Of a DNA stretch of 64,000 nt, positions 39,935 to 49,229 are shown one piece after another; position 1 is the stretch's first letter; each line of letters begins with the position of its first letter. The translations under genes and the position numbers were made by a program. The notes under the pieces were generated by a model. It made no database searches, was not told the origin of the DNA, and worked only from the letters and a program-made list of their open reading frames with translations. The DNA lies in NCBI RefSeq assembly GCF_000744735.1, contig NZ_JQMM01000001.1:992001-1056000 (forward strand), in the 5' to 3' direction. The stretch comes from Porticoccus hydrocarbonoclasticus MCTG13d (GTDB lineage Bacteria; Pseudomonadota; Gammaproteobacteria; Pseudomonadales; Porticoccaceae).

Positions 39935-41929
39935 ATGCCTTCATCTTTTTTTTCCAAAAAACACGCAATACCTGAACGTTTGTACCGGTGGTTCAGTTGG
40001 GCCGGTGCCTACGCTCCTTTACTGATGTTGTTTTTCGCAATACTTCTTATCGGTAGCCTGTCTCGAACACTTTTGGTTGCATGGCAATTTGACCGGGTTA
40101 CAGAAACGTCTGTATGGCCTAGTATATTTCTCCATGGGCTACGGGTAGACCTGATCATGGCAGGCATGGCCGTGGCGCCACTGGTCTTGCTTTTGCCAAT
40201 TCTAGGTAATCGTTTCTGCTGGATTGTTTGGAAACGCTTGACAGGCCTGTGGGCGCTAATCTTCTTTTTTGGATTTCTATTCATGGAGCTCGCAACTCCA
40301 ACTTTCATCGCCGAGTATGATACCCGGCCCAACCGCCTGTTTATCGAATACCTGAAGTATCCAAAGGAAATACTGAGTATGCTTTGGCAGGGCTATTTGC
40401 CGAACGTAGCCGTTGGGGTCTTGTTTTGTATTTTGCTGACCGGTCTGTTCACTTGGTTGATGAAACCCTGGTCGCGGGAAACCGATCCAGGCAGTTACCG
40501 CAAAGCGATTTTGGTATGGCCAATCGTGGTTCTAGTTGTATTTATCAGCATTCGCTCCACGACGGGCCATCGCCCGGCTAATCCGGCAATGTTTGCATTG
40601 ACTTCCGATGTGCTCGTTAACTCACTGATTATAAACTCCACTTGGTCCGTGGCGTTTGCCGTCTACAATCTCAAACATGAAGGGAATGCGAGTGACAAAT
40701 ACGGCGATATGGCGATGTCCGAAATTCTGGACGAGGTCAGGAGCGTACCGTGGCTTAGTAGAACAGAGTTTAACTCCAAAAGTTTTCCGACTCTGCACAA
40801 TCAAATTCCTATAAAAAATAGACCGCGCCCCCTTAATTTAGTAATTGTTCTTGAAGAAAGTCTGGGCGCTACTTTTGTCGAATCATTAGGTGGCACTCCG
40901 GTCACTCCACGCCTCGAAGCCTTGAAAAAATTCGGTTGGTGGTTTGAGAATTTGTATGCAACAGGTACAAGATCTGCCCGAGGCATTGAAGCTGTGGTAG
41001 CTGGCTTCTTGCCTTCTCCGGCACGTAGTGTGGTTAAATTATCATTATCCCAAACCAGTTTTTTTACGCTGGGAGAATTGTTGAAGCGCAATGACTACGA
41101 CACAGGTTTCATTTACGGTGGAGAAGCGCACTTCGATAATATGCGCAGTTTTTTCACCGGCAATGGGTTTGACACGATAGTAGATCAGCACGACTTCCTT
41201 AACCCCGCCTTTATCGGGAGCTGGGGTGTAAGCGATGAAGACCTGTTCACTAAGACCCATGAAGACCTTCAGAAGCTTCACGCATCAGGTAAACCTTTTT
41301 TTCGCCTAGTTTTCTCGTCTTCCAATCACTCTCCGTTTGAGTACCCTGACAACAGAATTGAGCAATATGACGTAGAGAAGAACACAGTCAATAATGCCGT
41401 CAAATACGCTGATTATGCCTTGGGTGAGTTTATAGATAATGCACGGAAAAGTGACTACTGGAAAGATACGCTGTTCTTGATTGTTGCAGATCACGATGCC
41501 AGGGTTTGGGGCGATGAGTTAGTCCCCATCAAGAATTTTCAAATTCCAGGGCTGATACTTGGAGCAGATATTGAAAGCCGCCGTATTAAAACGATCACGA
41601 GTCAGATTGATCTTGCGCCAACGCTGCTTTCGCTCATGGGTATTAGCAGCAAACATCCTATGGTTGGCCGTGATTTGGTGAGGTTTCCGGACGAACCCGG
41701 ACGAGCGATGATGCAGTTCAACGATTACTATGCATGGATGGACGATCGCTATAATGTGACTATATTGCGTCCCGACAAAGTGCCTTTAGCAGGAATGTAT
41801 TCGCGAGAAACCAGAGCCACCCAGTACCTAGAGGATGCCCCGGACGAAACCACCACAAGAAAAGTTTTGGCTCATGCACTTCTCCCTCTGATACTGTATC
41901 GCAAGCAAGCCTATGCGCTACCTGAATAA
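39935..41929 (+). CDS. LTA synthase-like membrane sulfatase-fold transferase
   Basis: About 664 residues. The N-terminal third holds about five membrane helices; the periplasmic C-terminal part is an alkaline-phosphatase/sulfatase domain. The metal-ligand region is NLVIVLEESLGATFVESLGG, the nucleophilic Thr (about residue 345) lies in ATGTRSARGIEA, and further metal ligands are in LFLIVADHDARVWG. Such Gram-negative LtaS/OpgB relatives transfer phosphoglycerol or phosphoethanolamine to glycans or lipids. It converges with a regulator/glycosyltransferase operon. A GTG at 39902 is an alternative start. Confidence 0.88.
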   Translation: MPSSFFSKKHAIPERLYRWFSWAGAYAPLLMLFFAILLIGSLSRTLLVAWQFDRVTETSVWPSIFLHGLRVDLIMAGMAVAPLVLLLPILGNRFCWIVWKRLTGLWALIFFFGFLFMELATPTFIAEYDTRPNRLFIEYLKYPKEILSMLWQGYLPNVAVGVLFCILLTGLFTWLMKPWSRETDPGSYRKAILVWPIVVLVVFISIRSTTGHRPANPAMFALTSDVLVNSLIINSTWSVAFAVYNLKHEGNASDKYGDMAMSEILDEVRSVPWLSRTEFNSKSFPTLHNQIPIKNRPRPLNLVIVLEESLGATFVESLGGTPVTPRLEALKKFGWWFENLYATGTRSARGIEAVVAGFLPSPARSVVKLSLSQTSFFTLGELLKRNDYDTGFIYGGEAHFDNMRSFFTGNGFDTIVDQHDFLNPAFIGSWGVSDEDLFTKTHEDLQKLHASGKPFFRLVFSSSNHSPFEYPDNRIEQYDVEKNTVNNAVKYADYALGEFIDNARKSDYWKDTLFLIVADHDARVWGDELVPIKNFQIPGLILGADIESRRIKTITSQIDLAPTLLSLMGISSKHPMVGRDLVRFPDEPGRAMMQFNDYYAWMDDRYNVTILRPDKVPLAGMYSRETRATQYLEDAPDETTTRKVLAHALLPLILYRKQAYALPE

Positions 41930-41967
41930 CTTGGTCAGAACAGTAGAGTTAGTGTGTGGTCTTTTAA

Positions 41968-43254
41968 TTAAGCGACGTTAACGTGGATCAGAAACTCCGT
42001 TCCTTCGTTACTTGATTGTGCGATTTCGAGATTCCATCCCAATCGCTCGCAAACCAACCTGACGATCAACAAGCCAAAGGTGGTGTTACTGAATTCTCCG
42101 GCTGTAGATTTCTCACTACTTGGCATTCCAATAACGTTCAGATCTTTAGTTATTTTGTCAGGAAGCCCAGGCCCGAAGTCTCGTACCGAAATTTTGTTCT
42201 CGATTAATCGAACCTCCACTTCTGCATGGGTGTGACGTAGCGCATTCTGTAACAAATTACGCAATAACATTCGTACCAAAGCAGGATGAGTAGTGACTCG
42301 TAGCTCCGGGCTGTTGTTGGAAACTGTGATGCGTCCGGCATGCTCCGGAAGTCCATGTTCCAGATCATCAATGGTGTTGAGAATGACATCTTGCAGGACT
42401 ATGGTTCTGGCATCGCCTTCGGACACCTCACTGCGAGCAAGCTCAAGCAGTACCTCCGTATCGTCGCGCATGGTTTGCATGGCCCGGCGGATGCGGCCAA
42501 TGGTTTTTTGATCCGCTGGAGACAGGCTTTGACGTTGTTCTAATACGTTCAAGGCACCACTCATTACGGCCAAAGGCGTGCGTAGTTCATGGCTGGCTAG
42601 TTTCACAAAGGATTTTTCGCGTTCGATATGGTTTTCCAGCGCGAAAAGAAATCGGTTAAATGCCTCGGCAATATCGCAAAACTCCTGATCACGATAGTCT
42701 GTGTCGATTTTTGGTATTGTAGATCCAGGTGCTGTGTTAAAGACTTCATGAGTGAGCTTTTTGAAAGGACGTACCAAGTATCGGGCTCCTGTGTGGGCAA
42801 CAAAAAAGCCGATCAGAATCATCAGGCCAGCCGCTCCAACCAGCATAAGCTGAACCAAGGCCTCACGATTTTCCATGATGGTAATATCTTGGGCCAAAAA
42901 GAGCTTGCCATTGGTTGCTTCCAGTTGCTCGCCATGGATTAGCAACGTTGTTTGATCTATCTCGATTTCCTCTGAAAACGGCAACAAACGACTCTGAAAA
43001 TATTCCGGAAGTATAAGCTCCGTTTCACCTTTTGGTAGGTAAATGGCTTCCAGTTGCGCCGTTTTTATTGGTTGAAAACTCCCTTCCTGAATTTGCTTCT
43101 TGAAATACTCTGCGTCTGCTTTCAGTTCAAGGTCAAGAATGGTGTTTTCAACGTCATTAACAAATACCTCAACAATGAACATCGAGGTTGCGGTCGTAGT
43201 GGCAATCAAAAAAAATAGAGTTCGGGACAACCGTATGGTCAAAGATGACTTCAT
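41968..43254 (-). CDS. Sensor histidine kinase
   Basis: A 428-residue kinase: membrane helix (about 9-30), a short periplasmic sensor (31-132), a second helix (about 134-155), HAMP-like linker, HisKA with phospho-acceptor His222 in SHELRTPLAV, and a HATPase with NLLQNALRHT, VRDFGPGLP and TTFGLLIVRLVCERLGW. It should phosphorylate the adjacent response regulator. Its start overlaps that gene's stop by 4 bp. The sensor domain is too short and divergent to predict a ligand. Confidence 0.92.
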   Translation of the reverse strand: MKSSLTIRLSRTLFFLIATTTATSMFIVEVFVNDVENTILDLELKADAEYFKKQIQEGSFQPIKTAQLEAIYLPKGETELILPEYFQSRLLPFSEEIEIDQTTLLIHGEQLEATNGKLFLAQDITIMENREALVQLMLVGAAGLMILIGFFVAHTGARYLVRPFKKLTHEVFNTAPGSTIPKIDTDYRDQEFCDIAEAFNRFLFALENHIEREKSFVKLASHELRTPLAVMSGALNVLEQRQSLSPADQKTIGRIRRAMQTMRDDTEVLLELARSEVSEGDARTIVLQDVILNTIDDLEHGLPEHAGRITVSNNSPELRVTTHPALVRMLLRNLLQNALRHTHAEVEVRLIENKISVRDFGPGLPDKITKDLNVIGMPSSEKSTAGEFSNTTFGLLIVRLVCERLGWNLEIAQSSNEGTEFLIHVNVA

Positions 43255-43994
43255 GGCGTATCTTCGCCCCTATTTGCTGGTACGTCCAAACGATACCCAC
43301 GACCATGGATTGTTTTTACCAGCCCGTTGCCCAGGCTCGCTTGCAGGGATTTTCGAAGTGTGTAGATATGTGTGCGAAGACTATTGCCTTCCGGTTCCCC
43401 ATGATGGGCGCCCCATACGGCATCAGTTAGCGCCTCGTGGCTGAGAAAGCTCGGATACGCTCGCATCAACAATTCAAAAAGACGAGCTGGTGTGCCGGAC
43501 AAATCTGTTTTCAACCCACGCAGTTCCACTTCCAGTGTGCCTGGATCGAATCGAACATCCCCAGCTCTCAAGACCGGTCTCTGTGGCGAATAGCGCCGAT
43601 GGAGAGCTTCAACCCGTATCTGTAATTCACGCAGTTCAAACGGCTTCACAAGATAATCATCGGCACCAGAATCAAACCCTTTTTCTTTGTCGGCCAGGGC
43701 GCTTAGTGCTGTCATCAAAATAATAGGAGTCTGGCATTGCAGATCTTGTCGGATACGACAACAAATATCATAGCCATTGACGCCGGGCAGCATAAGATCG
43801 AGTACGATAACGTCATAGGTGTGTGTGGCCAGTAAATGCAGAGCGGTCAAGCCATCAGCAGCGAAATCTAGTGTGTAGCGATTTTCACCTAGGAACTCGA
43901 ACAGGTTTTCTGCAAGATCCACTTCGTCTTCGACAATCAATAACCTGAGAGGAGATTGTAAAGTAGGTTCGAGAGAAGTCTGATCAGATGTCAT
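43251..43994 (-). CDS. OmpR/PhoB-family response regulator
   Basis: About 247 residues. The receiver domain has the acidic pair VEDEVD, phospho-acceptor Asp66 (VIVLDLMLPG) and Lys in DDYLVKPFE. The C-terminal winged helix (HEALTDAVWGAHHGEPEGNS ... LRTHIYTLRKSL ... TIHGRGYRLD) binds DNA. It is the likely reader of the 11-bp arrays at 39822-39865 and 46933-46976. ATG 43994 was chosen over 44015 because CGGAG lies before it, inside the end of the upstream gene. Confidence 0.93.
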   Translation of the reverse strand: MTSDQTSLEPTLQSPLRLLIVEDEVDLAENLFEFLGENRYTLDFAADGLTALHLLATHTYDVIVLDLMLPGVNGYDICCRIRQDLQCQTPIILMTALSALADKEKGFDSGADDYLVKPFELRELQIRVEALHRRYSPQRPVLRAGDVRFDPGTLEVELRGLKTDLSGTPARLFELLMRAYPSFLSHEALTDAVWGAHHGEPEGNSLRTHIYTLRKSLQASLGNGLVKTIHGRGYRLDVPANRGEDTP

Positions 43995-43995
43995 T

Positions 43996-45480
43996 TTAGC
44001 GAACTCCGTTGGCATTAGACACTGGTTGCTTGTTGTGGATCAATCCTTCAATAACCAACAATTGATAGCGTTTATTTTCCATAATCTTTAGAGCTGACGA
44101 AGATAAATTAGCTACTTTGTCCTCTGACCAGTCTCTGGGAATTGCGACGTATAAGCTTTTAAACCTGTTGGCACTTGACAAGATTTTCAAATCGTTCTGC
44201 GTTACTTCCAAAGCATTTCCACCTGAGTAAAATCTGGCTGAAAATGGCAGATCATTCAAATAGATCAATGGGCTGTCATCGGCTTCCTTGATCAATTGAT
44301 AATAGTTTACCAGTTCTTTTTCTGTTTTGAGCGGTGCCCAACCTGCTGCGGTTAGGCTCACGAATACGGTTAATAAAACCGGCACAAGCGCGACTATTCC
44401 ACCCCGCATACGACATAAATATAAAGACTCCCATCGCGACACCCAGCGGCCGATAAGAATAGCTGTAAACGGCAACGAGGGCAGTATATACGTCCAGAGT
44501 GTATTTCCCGCGAGTGTGAAAAACAGCATTGGCGCTAGTGCGCTAATCAGCAAAAAGCTAACACCAGCGTTTGATGTGATCTTATGTACAACGCCTTTTC
44601 TTGTGCCCCTGAACCAAGTGAGGACTAGACAGACCAATGCAACGATGCCCCAAGGGAAAGATGCCCACAACCAGAAAACCCAAATCATGCCTTTGGGCTG
44701 ATCGTGAGCGTTACCATAGAGGTCTCCTGCCCACCCTGGATCCAGAAACCGACGGATATGCTCACCCACGATGAAGTAGTCCAGAAAACCGGGGGTCTTT
44801 AACTCAGCCAATAGGTACCAGGGGCAGACGAGCAGGGCCGTCATCAGTATTCCTCTTAACCAAGGCAGACGCCGTAGGTTCGTGATCGCTTCCCGCCAGA
44901 GGGATAACCACAAAACGATGGGAATCCCGACCAGCACTATGGCCAGCGGCCCCTTCGACAGAAATCCGATTGCCAGTCCAAGAAAAAAAAGCCATCGCCA
45001 TAGGCCACTTTTCCCTGACATCACTAGACAAAAGCTGACCAAACTAAGCGTGGTGCCCAGCGCCAAGAAGGCGTCTGTCATCACGGCACCGGAGCTGATA
45101 TAAGTGAGTGCCATGGTTGCGAAGACCAAGCTGCTCCATTGGGCCACTTGTAAATTCCAGAGCTGCCGTGCCAATCGCCAGATCAGTCCGATCATAGCAA
45201 TCGTTGCCAGCCAAGAGGGAAAACGTAGAGAAAACTCCGAGACACCAAATATATTGATGGCCCCAGCCTGGGCCCAGAATGACAAGGGTGGTTTGCCCCA
45301 AAACGGAACCCCGGGCTCAAACCATGGGGTGATCCAGTCACCAGTTTCAGCCATCAAGCGAGCAATTTCTGCGTAGCGCGGCTCGGTGGTGTCGGAAAGT
45401 GGAAGTAGTACCATACCAATGAAACGACTAACAAGTACCGCTGCCAATATCAGCATCCAGAGGTTAAACCGCTTTGACAT
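43996..45480 (-). CDS. ArnT/PMT-like membrane glycosyltransferase (GT39/GT83)
   Basis: A 494-residue protein with about eleven membrane helices. The first periplasmic loop has DTTEPRYAEIARLMAETGDW and FEPGVPFWGKPPLSFW, matching the ArnT/PMT family that transfers a sugar from undecaprenyl phosphate to an envelope acceptor such as lipid A. The donor is probably made by the GT2 enzyme encoded just upstream, whose gene overlaps this one by 17 bp. The start MSKRFNLWM was chosen. The sugar and acceptor cannot be deduced. Confidence 0.88.
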   Translation of the reverse strand: MSKRFNLWMLILAAVLVSRFIGMVLLPLSDTTEPRYAEIARLMAETGDWITPWFEPGVPFWGKPPLSFWAQAGAINIFGVSEFSLRFPSWLATIAMIGLIWRLARQLWNLQVAQWSSLVFATMALTYISSGAVMTDAFLALGTTLSLVSFCLVMSGKSGLWRWLFFLGLAIGFLSKGPLAIVLVGIPIVLWLSLWREAITNLRRLPWLRGILMTALLVCPWYLLAELKTPGFLDYFIVGEHIRRFLDPGWAGDLYGNAHDQPKGMIWVFWLWASFPWGIVALVCLVLTWFRGTRKGVVHKITSNAGVSFLLISALAPMLFFTLAGNTLWTYILPSLPFTAILIGRWVSRWESLYLCRMRGGIVALVPVLLTVFVSLTAAGWAPLKTEKELVNYYQLIKEADDSPLIYLNDLPFSARFYSGGNALEVTQNDLKILSSANRFKSLYVAIPRDWSEDKVANLSSSALKIMENKRYQLLVIEGLIHNKQPVSNANGVR

Positions 45481-46492
45481 GACGCACCTCAGTTCTATGG
45501 CGACTGGCCTGTTGAGGTATGCCATTCCAGCCTTCAATCACTTCCTCTGTCAGGTACGCCGGGCGCTGCTTCGACTCCATATAGGTCTTGCCGACGTATT
45601 CACCTACGATGCCCACACCCATCAATTGAATGCCACCCAGAAAGCTGATGATGGCGACAAGCGACGGATAACCGTTGGTTGCATCACCCAGCATGATTGC
45701 TTTCACTACAATCCACAACCCGAACGCCCCACCCATGCTGGCCGCGATGAGCCCGATAACGGTTGCCCAGCGCAATGGTGATACAGAAAACGAGGTTAGC
45801 CCTTCAAGAGCCAAGCCTATTAACTCGGGGTAATCCCATTTTGTCTCACCTGCCGCCCGGGGCTCACGATCATACTGGATGACCTGAGTAGGCAAGCCGA
45901 TCCAGGCAAACAATCCTTTCATATAGCGATTGCGCTCCTTGAGTACTAGAAGAGCATCTATTGCTTTTCGGCTCATTAGCCGAAAGTCCCCGGTATCCAC
46001 CGGGATATTCGTCCGGCTGGTTCGGTTCAACAACCGGTAAAAAAGGTGAGCACTCCAGCGTTTGAACAGGGTTTCGCCCGCTCGTGAGCGACGCTGCATC
46101 AGGACAACATCTACACCAGATAGCCAGCATTCAATCATTGCAGGAATCAGTTCAGGCGGATCTTGCAGATCAGCATCTAGCACAATTGCCGCATCGCCCT
46201 TAGCATAGTCTAGGCCCGCTGTCATTGCGGCTTCCTTTCCAAAATTTCTGCTTAGTTTGATAAGTCGGATGCTGGGCGTTCGGTTCATAACACTCCGGAT
46301 ATACTGAGCACTGCCATCGTCACTGCCGTCATCTATCAAGACGATTTCCCAATAGATGCTTAACTTGGCAAGCACCGGCAAGAGCCGCTCAAAAAAGAGC
46401 GGTAGCATCGGACGCTCATTGAACAGCGGTACCACCACTGATAACAGTGGTTTATCAAACAGCAGAATGGGAGATTCAATGTGTTTATTCAT
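45464..46492 (-). CDS. GT2 polyprenyl-phosphate glycosyltransferase (GtrB/ArnC/DPM1-like)
   Basis: A 342-residue protein. The GT-A domain (LLSVVVPLFNERPMLPLFFE, VLIDDGSDDGSAQYI, AIVLDADLQDPPELIP) is followed by two C-terminal membrane helices (about 245-305), as in GtrB. It makes undecaprenyl-phosphate-sugar on the cytosolic face. Position between gtrA-like and ArnT-like genes gives a complete make-flip-transfer pathway. It overlaps the upstream gene by 8 bp. Confidence 0.92.
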   Translation of the reverse strand: MNKHIESPILLFDKPLLSVVVPLFNERPMLPLFFERLLPVLAKLSIYWEIVLIDDGSDDGSAQYIRSVMNRTPSIRLIKLSRNFGKEAAMTAGLDYAKGDAAIVLDADLQDPPELIPAMIECWLSGVDVVLMQRRSRAGETLFKRWSAHLFYRLLNRTSRTNIPVDTGDFRLMSRKAIDALLVLKERNRYMKGLFAWIGLPTQVIQYDREPRAAGETKWDYPELIGLALEGLTSFSVSPLRWATVIGLIAASMGGAFGLWIVVKAIMLGDATNGYPSLVAIISFLGGIQLMGVGIVGEYVGKTYMESKQRPAYLTEEVIEGWNGIPQQASRHRTEVRHVKAV

Positions 46493-46868
46493 GAAAAACG
46501 AACCTCTGATAGATGATGTAATTCATTGCAGCGACAAGACCTGTGGTGGCGACTTGTGAAAGAGTAACGTGAATTGTCAGGACACTATGGAACAGAAAGA
46601 AAAAAACGAGATTGCATAGCCAAGCGACAAAACAAGAGCTGACATAGCGCCATATTGTGCGCCTGTGAGAGCCGCTAATACGGAACGTTAGACGTCGTTG
46701 GAGGACGTAGTTGAATGCCGCTCCAGTCACGCTCCCACCTGCAGTTGCTCTCATTGGCTCAAGCCCGAGGGTGATTAGCGCCGTCATAACAAACCAGTGA
46801 AACAGCGTGGCAAGGCCACCTGCAGCTATAAATCTCTGCAATTGGAGCGGTAAGAAGAACTTGTTCAT
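46485..46868 (-). CDS. GtrA-like flippase
   Basis: About 127 residues with four membrane helices: LQRFIAAGGLATLFHWFVM, then TGAAFNYVLQRRLTFR, the hallmark GtrA loop, and a C-terminal YIIYQRFVFHE. GtrA proteins flip undecaprenyl-phosphate-linked sugar to the periplasmic side. First gene of the five-gene minus-strand operon. The start at 46868 gives a standard GtrA N-terminus; the frame stays open to a GTG at 46943, inside the operator array. Confidence 0.87.
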   Translation of the reverse strand: MNKFFLPLQLQRFIAAGGLATLFHWFVMTALITLGLEPMRATAGGSVTGAAFNYVLQRRLTFRISGSHRRTIWRYVSSCFVAWLCNLVFFFLFHSVLTIHVTLSQVATTGLVAAMNYIIYQRFVFHE

Positions 46869-46932
46869 AAGGGAAACAACCACTTTGGTGACTGACAGAG
46901 ACTGCAAGATATTGTGTCGGTACCTTAGCCTA

Positions 46933-46976
46933 CCCAGTGTCACGGCTTTGTGAGGGTTTCATCAGGAAAATATCAA
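46933..46976 (-). promoter_or_regulatory. Second 11-bp-spaced half-site array
   Basis: Read on the minus strand: TTGATATTTTC, CTGATGAAACC, CTCACAAAGCC, GTGACACTGGG in contiguous 11-bp steps. The first matches the first repeat of the array before the LtaS-like gene at ten of eleven bases. It lies 65-108 bp before the gtrA-like start. The last two units are weaker. Confidence 0.55.
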
Positions 46977-47594
46977 AATGTGAAATGATTGAAGTCCGAA
47001 AGTTTCTTTAGGTAGTTGATTGCCAAATGCTGCGGCGGAGCTGTTTGGGGATTTGAATATCCCCAAGAGTCTAGATACTCCGCATGGTAAAAATGAACCA
47101 TCGGAAGAAGCATGAACAAACTTCGTCAATTTAGGGAAGGATTCAAAAAAGTATCAACAAGAGGCTGTTACGGAAAATTTACCGGCTTGCACTCCTGAAT
47201 TTTCGCAGAGCGTCGCAGTTAGGCATCATCCCAGTTCAGCCAGTGCAGTATGGGCATTGCGTCAACTAGTTGAATTTTTGTTCGCTTGTATCCTTGGGGG
47301 ACTGAGTGGCATGATCGTACGCTAATATTTCAGAACGTCCGGGATGATACCGTCTTGGCAGGGATTCACAAACAGGGATGGCGCAAGTCAGGCAGAGATT
47401 GAGGCCGGGTTTCTGGATGATATATGTTCTTTCCTGTGAAGGCGGTGTGGTGCTGGTGTCAACGATTCCAACGACCCCGCTGCCGAAACGATGAATAAAC
47501 CCAACTACCCGTTGGAGTAGTTATGGGAGAGATTGCCGTTAGCTTGGAAACGAACAAGACTGTGGTAGATTCGCCCACTTTCTAAATATAACAG
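46977..47594. other. Non-coding island spacer
   Basis: About 620 bp without a supportable gene on either strand; frames are short and no family motif is readable. A small hairpin AACTAC / GTAGTT occurs near 47499-47518. It may hold degraded sequence at the junction between the glycosyltransferase locus and the recombinase module. Confidence 0.4.
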
Positions 47595-47606
47595 GAAGTT
47601 AACTTC
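47595..47606. promoter_or_regulatory. Palindrome covering the ribosome-binding site
   Basis: GAAGTTAACTTC is a perfect 12-bp palindrome ending two bases before the ATG of the next gene and covering its Shine-Dalgarno region. It could be an operator or a hairpin that hides the site. Confidence 0.45.
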
Positions 47607-47607
47607 T

Positions 47608-48369
47608 ATGAATTCTGGTTATGACTCTAAAAGTTGTAATGCGTTAGAGAAGCCGTTTTATAAACCTATTGAAGCGGCGTTGCGTTGGTGCAATCTCATT
47701 GCTCAAGAGGAAGTGATTCTTCGTGCTGTGGGAGAGGCAGTTATACCTACACCTAGTATGTTCCCCCAATGGCCCTGCTTGCGTGCTAATGCGGAACGCA
47801 TTTTAGATGCGGTATTGAATGGCGGATTAACTTATGGTCGCGACGGTCGATCTGTTGTGGCGGGTGAACAGGTGGCTAAAGCACGTTTGACCATTCGCCA
47901 TGCAGACTTAAAAGAGTGGATGCAAAAGTACTATCCTGACCAAAAGCCCGCATTTTTGTTTGATGAAATTGAGAAAGCTACCCACACCGCCATAAATGCA
48001 GATACGTTTCGGGCTCTACAGGCAGATCGTGATGCACTAAAAGCTCGTCTTGAAAAAGCTACTGAAGTGTACCGCGAGTTAAAACAAGATAATGATATTA
48101 TCACTGCCGAACGTGATTCGCTCCGCGCGATAGTTGAAAAAATGTCGGCTCCGAGTGAGCGAGCAGAGACAACATATCTCAATGTTATTGGTGGGTTAGT
48201 AGAGTTAATGCTCAGCCAATCACCAGGTGGAAAAGCTCATTCGATATTTAATTCTCAGGGGGCCATTATCGCCGCGTTGCTTGGATACTATGAAGGAAAA
48301 CCGGGCATTGCAGCTCGAACCTTGGAAGAGAAGTTTGCGGCAGGGAAAAGGAGTCTCAAATCTAGCTGA
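47608..48369 (+). CDS. Unknown island protein with coiled coil
   Basis: A 253-residue protein. The N-terminal half (KPFYKPIEAALRWCNLIAQE ... GEAVIPTPSMFPQWPCLRAN) resembles uncharacterised proteins often seen beside integrases in proteobacterial islands. Residues about 128-180 form a coiled coil (FRALQADRDALKARLEKATE, REDLKQ-like heptads), and a helical tail follows. There is no enzymatic motif. It starts a same-strand series with AlpA-like, HTH and recombinase genes. Confidence 0.7.
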   Translation: MNSGYDSKSCNALEKPFYKPIEAALRWCNLIAQEEVILRAVGEAVIPTPSMFPQWPCLRANAERILDAVLNGGLTYGRDGRSVVAGEQVAKARLTIRHADLKEWMQKYYPDQKPAFLFDEIEKATHTAINADTFRALQADRDALKARLEKATEVYRELKQDNDIITAERDSLRAIVEKMSAPSERAETTYLNVIGGLVELMLSQSPGGKAHSIFNSQGAIIAALLGYYEGKPGIAARTLEEKFAAGKRSLKSS

Positions 48370-48474
48370 TTTATTACCGCAACTGCGGCTGAGATTGCCG
48401 CACCTGCGATGACCGGCGCAAGTTAAAATCATCACTATGAAGTCATGTTCAGCAACACCCAAGAGGGTACTAAC

Positions 48475-48756
48475 ATGCTTCAAACCATCCTGCGGCTCCC
48501 TGCCGTCAAACAACAAAGCGGCCTTTCTCGCTCTACTCTTTACCTGCGAATTAGCAAAGGGCTATGGACTAAACCCATCTCATTAGGTGGTCGATCTGTT
48601 GGTTGGCCTGCCTCGGAAATTGAAACCCTTAATGCCGCTCGGATCGCCGGTAAAACGGATGATGAGATACGTAAGTTGGTTCTTGCCTTGCAGAAAGAAA
48701 GGGAAGAATCCTATCGGCTGTTGCTTTCAGGGGTATCTTCCAGTGGGGTTCTCTGA
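48475..48756 (+). CDS. AlpA-family regulatory protein
   Basis: A 93-residue protein with an excisionase/AlpA-type winged HTH: LRLPAVKQQSGLSRSTLYLR then SKGLWTKPISLGGRSVGWPASEI. The motif L-R-L-P-x-V then G-x-S-R-S-T-x-Y is the AlpA signature. In CP4-57, AlpA activates the integrase; here it could drive either recombinase. The ATG at 48475 follows AAGAGGGT. The stop overlaps the next start. Confidence 0.87.
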   Translation: MLQTILRLPAVKQQSGLSRSTLYLRISKGLWTKPISLGGRSVGWPASEIETLNAARIAGKTDDEIRKLVLALQKEREESYRLLLSGVSSSGVL

Positions 48757-49193
48757 TGGCCAACTACAACCCCAATCTGGCAAAAATTCATCGCAATTAC
48801 ACGGTGGAAGAAGTGGCTTCTCTGTTTGGTATCCACAAAAACACGGTGCGGGGGTGGATCAAGACGGGGATGCCTGTTTGTGATGACAGGCGGCCAACGC
48901 TGATTCTTGGGTATGAAATACGTCGTTACCTGCAGCGTACACGTACAGCAGGAAAACAACGTTGCAAACCCTTTGAACTCTATTGCATGCGGTGCCGATC
49001 ACCCAGGAAGCCTGCTGAGAATATGGTTGATTTCACCCCTATAAATGAGACTACAGGTCGGTTAGTGGGGATTTGTCCCGACTGTGAAACGCTGATGAAC
49101 CGCTACGCGAACAAGTCCAGTTTGGCCCAGATTCGGCAGCATCTGGAGGTGTGCTTCCCGATAGGTCAAAAACACATAAGCAAGACCAGTTAG
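48756..49193 (+). CDS. Helix-turn-helix protein with zinc-ribbon-like tail
   Basis: A 145-residue protein. The N-terminal MerR/excisionase-like HTH (YTVEEVASLFGIHKNTVRGW) is followed by a domain with two cysteine pairs, YCMRCRSPRKP and GICPDCETLMNRY, likely binding zinc. The start codon overlaps the AlpA-like stop (TGATG). It probably regulates or assists the recombinase that follows. Confidence 0.75.
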   Translation: MANYNPNLAKIHRNYTVEEVASLFGIHKNTVRGWIKTGMPVCDDRRPTLILGYEIRRYLQRTRTAGKQRCKPFELYCMRCRSPRKPAENMVDFTPINETTGRLVGICPDCETLMNRYANKSSLAQIRQHLEVCFPIGQKHISKTS

Positions 49194-49229
49194 TTCCCCG
49201 TAAACAGTGACTATGTGTGGAGGTATCAG

